NCBI GenBank assembly: GCA_963665455.1
Contig: OY762279.1
Span: 3,782,001 to 3,846,000 of the forward strand
Direction: 5' to 3'
Source of the DNA: VXNE01 sp963665455
Lineage (GTDB): Bacteria > Pseudomonadota > Gammaproteobacteria > Pseudomonadales > Azotimanducaceae
DNA length: 64,000 nt
Positions 58,905 through 64,000 of this stretch are shown one piece after another (positions within the stretch are counted from its first letter, which is position 1; every line of letters begins with the position of its first letter). A model generated the notes under the pieces. It ran no database searches, was not told the origin of the DNA, and was given only the letters and a program-made list of their open reading frames with translations. The translations under genes and the position numbers were made by a program.

Positions 58905-59919
58905 CGTGTTGAACCAAGCCTTGCGGCCCTTCGCGCTGGCCATCGCGTTGGTCCTCGCCGGCGCTCCCGCATCCCTCGCGGCCACCCTCAAGATCGCGAC
59001 GGTGTCTCCGGACGGCTCCGTGTGGATGAAGCTCCTGCGCGGCGCCGCCAGGGACATCGAGGCGCAGACCGAGGGGCGGGTGCAGCTCAAGTTGTATCCG
59101 GGCGGCGTCATGGGGGACGACCGCGCGATGATGCGCAAGCTACGAGTCGGACAGTTGCAGGGCGCGGTCGTCACGACCGGCGTCTTTAGCAAGATCTTCC
59201 CGGACCTGCACCTCTACAACCTGCCCATGCAGTTTCGCAGCCTGGCGGAGGTGGACTATGTGCGCGCCCGCCTGGATGAAACGCTGATCGGGGGCCTGGA
59301 GGAGGCCGGCTTCGTCTGCGCGGGCTTCGCGGAAGTCGGCATGGCCTATGCCATGGCGACCCGGGAGGCGCGCTCGTTGGCCGACGCGCGGGGCTTGAAG
59401 GTGTGGACGCCGCACGGGGACGATACCGCCGTCCGGGCGATGCGGGATTTCGGCATCACGCCGGTGCCGCTGACCATCCCCGACGTGCTCGCGGGATTGC
59501 AGACGGGGCTCATCGACACCGTCGCGGCACCGCTGGTCGGCGCCGTCGCGCTGCAATGGCATGGACAGCTCAAGTACGTGCTCGATCTGCCGTTCATGTA
59601 CATCTACGCACCGATGGTCTTGGCGAAGCGGCCCTTCGAGCGGCTCGCGCCCGAGGACCAAGCCGCGGTGCGGGGCGTGCTTGCCGCCGCCGTCCGGGAG
59701 GCGGACGCCGGCAACCGCCGGGACCACGACGCCGTGCGGGAGGTGCTCCAACGCCAAGGGCTGATCTTCCTGCAGCCCTCCGTCGCCGAAGTGGAGGAAT
59801 GGCAGACGAGCGCGGATGCCGTCTCGGGAGCATGGGCGGCCAGCGGCGTCGTGACCCCGGCGCGTTACGAACATTTCGTGTCGCTGCTCTCCGACTACAG
59901 GGCCGGGCTTGATCGATAG
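58891..59919 (+). CDS. TRAP transporter substrate-binding protein (TatP/DctP)
   Basis: The 342-residue protein has a signal peptide (to about residue 30) and the DctP fold: LKIATVSPDGSVWMKLLRGAARDIEAQTEGRVQLKLYPGGVMGDD, and VGQLQGAVVTTGVFSKIFPDL. GLKVWTPHGDDTAVRAMRDFGITPVPLTIPDVLAGLQTGLIDTVAAP holds the ligand-binding strand. The Arg that usually grips the carboxylate (GLKIR) is a Trp here (GLKVW), so the ligand may not be a simple carboxylic acid. It overlaps TatT upstream and the small permease gene downstream. Confidence 0.9.
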   Translation: MTISNVLNQALRPFALAIALVLAGAPASLAATLKIATVSPDGSVWMKLLRGAARDIEAQTEGRVQLKLYPGGVMGDDRAMMRKLRVGQLQGAVVTTGVFSKIFPDLHLYNLPMQFRSLAEVDYVRARLDETLIGGLEEAGFVCAGFAEVGMAYAMATREARSLADARGLKVWTPHGDDTAVRAMRDFGITPVPLTIPDVLAGLQTGLIDTVAAPLVGAVALQWHGQLKYVLDLPFMYIYAPMVLAKRPFERLAPEDQAAVRGVLAAAVREADAGNRRDHDAVREVLQRQGLIFLQPSVAEVEEWQTSADAVSGAWAASGVVTPARYEHFVSLLSDYRAGLDR

Positions 59920-60394
59920 GGTGGACCGGGCGCTGCGCCGCGTGGAGTCGGCGCTTCTCGTCGGCCTGCTCGGCGCGATGATCGGCGTCGCCGTGTATCA
60001 GGTGCTCGCGCGGAACCTCTTCGACGCCGGGCTGATCTGGGGCGACCCCATGGTCCGCGTGGCCTTGCTCTGGGTGACCCTCGTCGGGGGCATGGCGGCC
60101 GCCGCGAACGATCAACACATCCGCATCGACCTGGTGACGCGCTTCGCGTCGCCGGCGGCATCCCGCCACTTCGGACGCCTGACGAGCGCCTTCACGGCGG
60201 TGGTCTGTTTCGCGCTGGCCTGGTTCTCGGTGACCTTGGTGCTGTGGGACTACCGGGACGGCACCACGGGGTTTGGCGTGGTGCCCGCGTGGGTGTGCGA
60301 ACTCATCATCCCCATCGGCGCGGGGGTGATGGGCCTGCGCTACCTCGTCCGCGCGCTGGCCCCCGGCCACGGCCCGGCGCCGGGGGCGTCGTGA
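59909..60394 (+). CDS. TRAP transporter small permease (DctQ)
   Basis: The 161-residue protein has four membrane spans and the DctQ loop GDPMVRVALLWVTLVGGMAAAANDQHIRIDLVTRF. It forms the small membrane subunit that bridges DctM and the binding protein. The start is TTG 59909, 11 bases inside the DctP gene, and the stop overlaps the GTG of the large permease gene by 4 bases. Confidence 0.87.
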   Translation: MIDRVDRALRRVESALLVGLLGAMIGVAVYQVLARNLFDAGLIWGDPMVRVALLWVTLVGGMAAAANDQHIRIDLVTRFASPAASRHFGRLTSAFTAVVCFALAWFSVTLVLWDYRDGTTGFGVVPAWVCELIIPIGAGVMGLRYLVRALAPGHGPAPGAS

Positions 60395-61662
60395 TCCTCC
60401 TCGCATCGCTCGGCATCCTTGCGATGGCGTTGCTCGGCGCGCCGCTCTTCGCCGTCGTGCTCGCCGCGGCGATGCTCGGCTTCTTCGTGGTGGACGTGGA
60501 CCTCTCCGTCACGGCCATCGAGCTCTACCGGATCACCGACACCCCGCTGCTGGTGGCGCTGCCCTTCTTCACGTTCGCGGGCTACCTGATGGCGGAGGCG
60601 AACACGTCGCGGCGGTTGATGGACCTGACGCGCGCGCTGTTCGGCTGGATGCCGGCCGGCCTCGCCATCGTCGGCTTCGTCGCCTGTGCCGTATTCACCG
60701 CGCTGACCGGCGCTTCCGGCGTGACCATCGTTGCCCTCGGCGCGCTGCTGCTGCCGATGCTGCGCAACAGCGGGTATTCGGACCGCTACAGCCTGGGGCT
60801 CGTGACGACCTCGGGGAGCCTCGGGCTCCTGATCGTGCCGTCCGTGCCGCTCATCCTCTACGGCATCGTCGCGCAGCAGATGGACGTGGGAGAGCCCTTC
60901 ACGATCCAACAACTCTTCCTCGGGGGACTCGCGCCGGCGCTCCTCATGATCGTGCTGCTCTCGGCGTGGACCGTGTGGCGGCATGGTGGCGTCGAAAGAA
61001 CGCCCTTCCGCAAGGAGGAGGTGTGGCGGCACCTCGTGGCCGCCCGTTGGGAGCTGCCGCTGCCAATCTTCGTGCTCGGTGGCATCTATAGCGGCTTCTT
61101 CGCCATCTCGGAGGCCGCCGCGATGACGGCGCTCTACGTGATCGTGGCGGAGGTGTTCCTGTACCGGGAGGTTTCGCTCGCGCAGTTGCCGAAGGTCATG
61201 CGCGAATCGATGGTGATGGTCGGGAGCATTGTGCTCATACTGGGCGTGGCCCTCGCCTTCACGAACTTCCTGATCGACACGGGCGCGCCCCAGGCCCTCT
61301 TCGCGTTCATGCAGGAACACGTCACGAACGTCCTGACGTTCCTGATCCTGCTCAACCTGCTCCTGCTCGTCCTCGGTGCCGTGCTCGACGTGTTCTCGGC
61401 GGTGATCATCATGACGCCGCTCCTGCTCCCGGTCGCCGTGGGCTACGGTTTGCACCCGATCCACCTCGGCATCATCTTCCTCGCGAACCTGCAGATCGGC
61501 TACTTCACCCCGCCCGTGGGCATGAACCTCTTCATCGCGAGCTATCGCTTCGAGCGGCCACTCCTCGAGCTCTACGCCGCCTGCCTGCCGTTCATGGCGG
61601 TGCTGCTGGTGGCGCTCCTGATCATCACGTACGTGCCGGCGTTGTCGCTTTGGTTTCTGTGA
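60391..61662 (+). CDS. TRAP transporter large permease (DctM)
   Basis: The 423-residue DctM-type permease has about 12 spans. Conserved segments include LPFFTFAGYLMAEANTSRRLMDLTRALFGWMPAGLAIVGFVACAVFTALTGASGVTIVALGALLLPML and the C-terminal QIGYFTPPVGMNLFIA. It drives sodium-coupled uptake. GTG 60391 overlaps the small permease stop (GTGA). It closes a four-gene TatT-TatP-DctQ-DctM operon. Confidence 0.92.
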   Translation: MILLASLGILAMALLGAPLFAVVLAAAMLGFFVVDVDLSVTAIELYRITDTPLLVALPFFTFAGYLMAEANTSRRLMDLTRALFGWMPAGLAIVGFVACAVFTALTGASGVTIVALGALLLPMLRNSGYSDRYSLGLVTTSGSLGLLIVPSVPLILYGIVAQQMDVGEPFTIQQLFLGGLAPALLMIVLLSAWTVWRHGGVERTPFRKEEVWRHLVAARWELPLPIFVLGGIYSGFFAISEAAAMTALYVIVAEVFLYREVSLAQLPKVMRESMVMVGSIVLILGVALAFTNFLIDTGAPQALFAFMQEHVTNVLTFLILLNLLLLVLGAVLDVFSAVIIMTPLLLPVAVGYGLHPIHLGIIFLANLQIGYFTPPVGMNLFIASYRFERPLLELYAACLPFMAVLLVALLIITYVPALSLWFL

Positions 61663-61672
61663 GTGGAGAGGC

Positions 61673-61918
61673 ATGCGGCTGCACATCAACTTGCCGGACG
61701 CCATGGTCGAAGAGCTTGATCGCCGCGCCGGTGCGGGCCGGCGGAGTGCCTTCATCGCGGAACTGATCCGGCGGGCGCTCGACGAGGAACGGCGCTGGGA
61801 GGAGCTTGAGGCGCGGTTGTCAGCGATACCGGACACGGGCCACGCTTGGGATGACGATCCCGCGGAATGGGTGCGGCGGCAGCGGGGGAGGGGCGAGGAC
61901 GACCGGAGCTGTACGTAA
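61673..61918 (+). CDS. Ribbon-helix-helix antitoxin-like protein without a visible toxin
   Basis: The 81-residue protein starts RLHINLPDAMVEELDRRAGAGRRSAFIAELIRRALDEE, a CopG/MetJ-type RHH motif. The C-terminal acidic and Trp-rich tail (DTGHAWDDDPAEWVRRQ) resembles toxin-binding tails of VapB-like antitoxins. No toxin gene follows: the downstream DNA is filled by a minus-strand membrane gene. It begins 10 bases after the TRAP permease stop and may be cotranscribed. Confidence 0.65.
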   Translation: MRLHINLPDAMVEELDRRAGAGRRSAFIAELIRRALDEERRWEELEARLSAIPDTGHAWDDDPAEWVRRQRGRGEDDRSCT

Positions 61919-61923
61919 GCGTT

Positions 61924-62421
61924 TCAGCGGGAGTGCGAGTATGCGTTGCCGGGGGACTTCGCGAGGATCCGGGAAGCAATTACGGGCACCGCGTCGACGA
62001 GCTTGTCGAGGGACCGCACCAAAAGGCTGATTACCAAGACGCCAAAGGTCAGGACGCAGGCTAGGGGACTGGTTGAAATCACGGCGAGCACCAGCTTCAT
62101 TTGGAGGCGGTCGACCTCTCCGGCGACGTCGGCCCCCAATGACCTCGGGGCATGGGAACTCTGCGGCGGCAGGAACACCGCGATGACCGCGCACAGCAGG
62201 AGGAGCCACGGCGTAGTCGGCCGGTAGGCTCTATCGGCGAGCGCGGAGAGCACGGCGCGTGTCCGCTCATCCACCCTCTCATCCGTGGCCCAACGGTCTG
62301 CCTCGCAGCCGGCGCGGGTCCGGAAGTCATGGGTCGCCGCCATCAAGCGCCAACGAAGGAGTCCGTAAAGGACGACGACTACGGGCACCCAAGCAGCGGT
62401 GAGCAGCAGAGGATCAATCAT
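61924..62421 (-). CDS. Predicted membrane protein of unknown function
   Basis: The 165-residue protein has three hydrophobic spans (about 4-23, 72-90 and 118-140). The loop between the first two is charged (RTRAGCEADRWATDERVDERTRAVLSALADRAY). I do not recognise a family. ATG 62421 overlaps the upstream minus-strand gene by 8 bases, so the two are cotranscribed. Confidence 0.6.
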   Translation of the reverse strand: MIDPLLLTAAWVPVVVVLYGLLRWRLMAATHDFRTRAGCEADRWATDERVDERTRAVLSALADRAYRPTTPWLLLLCAVIAVFLPPQSSHAPRSLGADVAGEVDRLQMKLVLAVISTSPLACVLTFGVLVISLLVRSLDKLVDAVPVIASRILAKSPGNAYSHSR

Positions 62422-62662
62422 CAGTCTCCCCTCCCATCCCGGACTGTAGCTGATTTTGGCGCTTCTTGCGCGATTCTGAACGCGTGAACCGATACCTCTC
62501 GGCCAGCATCCGCGTTGCTCGCGGGAACAGGAACCAGACAATCAGCCCGATTGCCGCCAAGACTCCTAAGAACCTCCAAGTGTCGTCCCTCGCGAAATCG
62601 ATGACGGCAATCGCGACATCCGGCCATGTCGCGCCATAGGTTACTTCACTCGAGTTCGCCAT
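62414..62662 (-). CDS. Small single-span membrane protein
   Basis: An 82-residue protein with one span (about 32-47, FLGVLAAIGLIVWFLF) and a very basic tail RYRFTRSESRKKRQNQ. No family recognised. It heads a two-gene unit with the membrane protein at 61924. Confidence 0.5.
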   Translation of the reverse strand: MANSSEVTYGATWPDVAIAVIDFARDDTWRFLGVLAAIGLIVWFLFPRATRMLAERYRFTRSESRKKRQNQLQSGMGGETDD

Positions 62663-62701
62663 GGCCGCTTAGTCTATCCGACTCGCTCCGCGCAAAGACG
62701 G

Positions 62702-63523
62702 CTACGCCTGCTCCGACTGCCAGAACGGCGTCCCGACCACCGGCGTCGAGGGGTGCGCCGTCTCGCTTTCGGCCATGGCGCCGGCCTCGAAGGCGAGGCG
62801 GCCCGCGGCGACGGCGTGGCGGAACGCGGCGGCCATGCGCACGGGGTCGTCGGCGCGGGCCACGGCGGTGTTCAGCAGGACGGCGTCGAAGCCCATCTCG
62901 AGGACGCGGGCCGCGTGGGAGGGCAGTCCCAGGCCCGCATCGACGACCAACGTGACGTCCGGCAGCCGGGCGCGCAGGGTCTCGAGGGCGTACGGGTCGG
63001 TGATGCCCTTGCCGGTGCCGATGGGCGCGCCCCAGGGCATGATGACCTCGCAGCCGAGGTCGCGCAGGCGGGAACATACGACGAGATCGTCGGTGGTGTA
63101 GGCGAACACGCGGAAGTCGGCCTTGATCAACTCCCGGGTCGCCTCGATCAGTTCGTAGGGGTCCGGTTGCAGGTTGTAGTCGTCGCCGGTGACCTCGAGC
63201 TTGATCCAGTTCGTGCCGAAAATCTCCCGGCTCATGCGGGCGATGGTGACGGCCTCGCGGGCGGTGTGGCAGCCGGCGGTATTGGGCAGGATGCGGCAGC
63301 CGAGTTGGGCGATGTGGTCCCAGATGGACCCGCCGCCGAGCTGTTCCGGGGATTGTCGGCGGAGCCCCACGGTGAGCACGTCCGTGCCCGACGCTGCGAC
63401 AGCTTCGGCCATTATGGAGAGGGACGGATAGCGGGCCGTGCCGAGGAGCAGGCGGCTCTCCAGGTTCTCGCCATACAGGCGCCATTGGCCCGGTGATGCG
63501 TGGGTCGCCGCGGCTTCGCTCAC
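62702..63523 (-). CDS. thiG: Thiazole synthase ThiG
   Basis: The 273-residue ThiG shows LLLGTARYPSLSIMAEAVAASGTDVLTVGLRR and the Schiff-base Lys in NWIKLEVTGDD (K108), with VIMPWGAPIGTGKG and LVVDAGLGLPSHAARVLEMGFDAVLLNTA. It builds the thiazole phosphate of thiamine from deoxyxylulose phosphate, dehydroglycine and ThiS thiocarboxylate. GTG 63523 is used with AAAGGAGGTG 6 bases upstream; a closer GTG (63529) would sit on the ribosome site itself. It follows thiS and thiO. Confidence 0.95.
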   Translation of the reverse strand: MSEAAATHASPGQWRLYGENLESRLLLGTARYPSLSIMAEAVAASGTDVLTVGLRRQSPEQLGGGSIWDHIAQLGCRILPNTAGCHTAREAVTIARMSREIFGTNWIKLEVTGDDYNLQPDPYELIEATRELIKADFRVFAYTTDDLVVCSRLRDLGCEVIMPWGAPIGTGKGITDPYALETLRARLPDVTLVVDAGLGLPSHAARVLEMGFDAVLLNTAVARADDPVRMAAAFRHAVAAGRLAFEAGAMAESETAHPSTPVVGTPFWQSEQA

Positions 63524-63537
63524 GTTCACACCTCCTT

Positions 63538-63735
63538 TCAGCCGCCCTCGATGGCCGACAACACGTCGAGGCGGTCCCCGGCGCGCACCTCGTAGGCCGG
63601 CCACTCCTCCTTCGCGACGAAGGTCTCGTTGACCGCGACCACCACCCGGCGGTTGCCGAATCCGAGGGATTCCAGCACTTCGGGGAGTACCCCCGCGTCC
63701 ACGCTTACGCGGTCGCCGTTGCAGATAACGTCCAT
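63538..63735 (-). CDS. thiS: Sulfur carrier protein ThiS
   Basis: The 65-residue ubiquitin-like protein ends in the required Gly-Gly (SAIEGG). MDVICNGDRVSVDAG and VVVAVNETFVAKEEW match ThiS. It carries the thiocarboxylate sulfur to ThiG. It overlaps the end of thiO by 31 bases and precedes thiG by 14 bases. Confidence 0.93.
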   Translation of the reverse strand: MDVICNGDRVSVDAGVLPEVLESLGFGNRRVVVAVNETFVAKEEWPAYEVRAGDRLDVLSAIEGG

Positions 63736-64000
63736 GACTTCTCGATTTCGGCGATGACGTGGTCCACCAGCACCGGCGCGATCAGGAAACCGTGCCGGTA
63801 CAGGCCATTGACGCGCAGCACGCCATCCGTCCACTCCACCCGGGGTAGGTGGTCCGGAAAGGCCGGCCGGAGCCCGGCACAGAGCTCCAGAATCTCGGCC
63901 TCGGCGAAGCCGGCATGGAGGGCGAATGCCGCCGAGAGCAGTTCGAGGGCACTGCGTACGGTGACGGGCTTGGTCGACGCGCTCTCGATCTGGGTCGCGC
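63705..64000 (-). CDS. thiO: Glycine oxidase ThiO, C-terminal part (5' end outside window)
   Basis: Minus-strand codons run open from the right edge to TAA 63705-63707 (97 residues). The text LCAGLRPAFPDHLPRVEWTD then LRVNGLYRHGFLIAPVLVDHVIAEI is the C-terminal signature of ThiO/DadA-like flavin oxidases (G-x-R-P, G-x-Y-R-H-G-F-x-x-A-P). In this thiOSG order the enzyme supplies dehydroglycine for the thiazole. The N-terminal FAD domain is outside the window. Confidence 0.85.
   Translation of the reverse strand, partial: ATQIESASTKPVTVRSALELLSAAFALHAGFAEAEILELCAGLRPAFPDHLPRVEWTDGVLRVNGLYRHGFLIAPVLVDHVIAEIEKSWTLSATATA

Noticed and set aside
60403..61836. 498-residue minus-strand frame with His/Arg/Glu-rich text
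   Set aside because: Antisense of the hydrophobic DctM gene; low-complexity polar text is what the reverse of membrane codons gives.

Overview
The window is a high-GC, gene-dense bacterial chromosome segment with no rRNA, tRNA or CRISPR array that I could see. The gene content suggests an uncultured Proteobacterium, most likely a Gammaproteobacterium, that lives on CoA-activated substrates and organic acids: acyl-CoA dehydrogenase, crotonases, CaiB/BaiF CoA-transferases, a TRAP transporter with a TatT subunit, a TonB-dependent receptor, ThiO/ThiS/ThiG and ExoIII. The taxonomic statement is an inference from gene content only.

Layout. 1-5.4 kb: end of a DUF1932 dehydrogenase, a membrane coiled-coil protein, an SDR without its catalytic pair, a CinA-type domain protein with a crotonase, and an acyl-CoA dehydrogenase coupled to an SRPBCC-PDZ protein. 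5.5-6.9 kb: an OLD-like AAA ATPase followed by what looks like the tail of its DUF3226 partner. 6.9-12.6 kb: a minus-strand operon of aldo/keto reductase, MoxR-like ATPase, VWA protein and PHP phosphoesterase. 12.7-25.4 kb: ExoIII, then a long plus-strand run (methyltransferase, DUF3108, tandem CoA-transferase, HEAT-fused dioxygenase, hydrolases, HisN-like phosphatase, zinc-ribbon protein, MtfA-like peptidase). 25.4-29 kb: sulfotransferase-like gene and divergent znuA / znuCB.

29.0-32.3 kb is a mobile scar. A 2.1-kb IS with perfect 17-bp terminal inverted repeats carries an ISNCY-like transposase translationally coupled to a DNA adenine methylase. It supplies the last codons of znuB and cuts off the 5' part of a TolC-family gene. 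A probable group II intron 5' fragment follows.

32.4-43.4 kb holds a partial type VI secretion locus: tssE-tssF-tssG on plus, facing clpV / tssB-tssC / TPR-like / pentapeptide genes on minus. Between the two arms is a degenerate IS607-like serine recombinase. ClpV has an acidic low-complexity linker where the middle domain should be. No Hcp, VgrG, TssJ, TssK, TssL or TssM is present here.

43.9-64 kb: glucokinase, a roughly 590-bp insert bounded by 33-bp direct repeats, a crotonase, a TonB-dependent receptor followed by a 1259-residue lipoprotein joining FG-GAP repeats to a vanadium-haloperoxidase domain, a CoA-transferase, a cyclopropane-fatty-acid-synthase-like enzyme, an LLM oxidoreductase, a TatT-TRAP operon, small membrane genes and thiO-thiS-thiG.

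Most notable for follow-up: the methylase-carrying IS, the recombinase in the T6SS locus, the FG-GAP/haloperoxidase fusion, and a roughly 90-bp hairpin repeat found just upstream of two unrelated genes.
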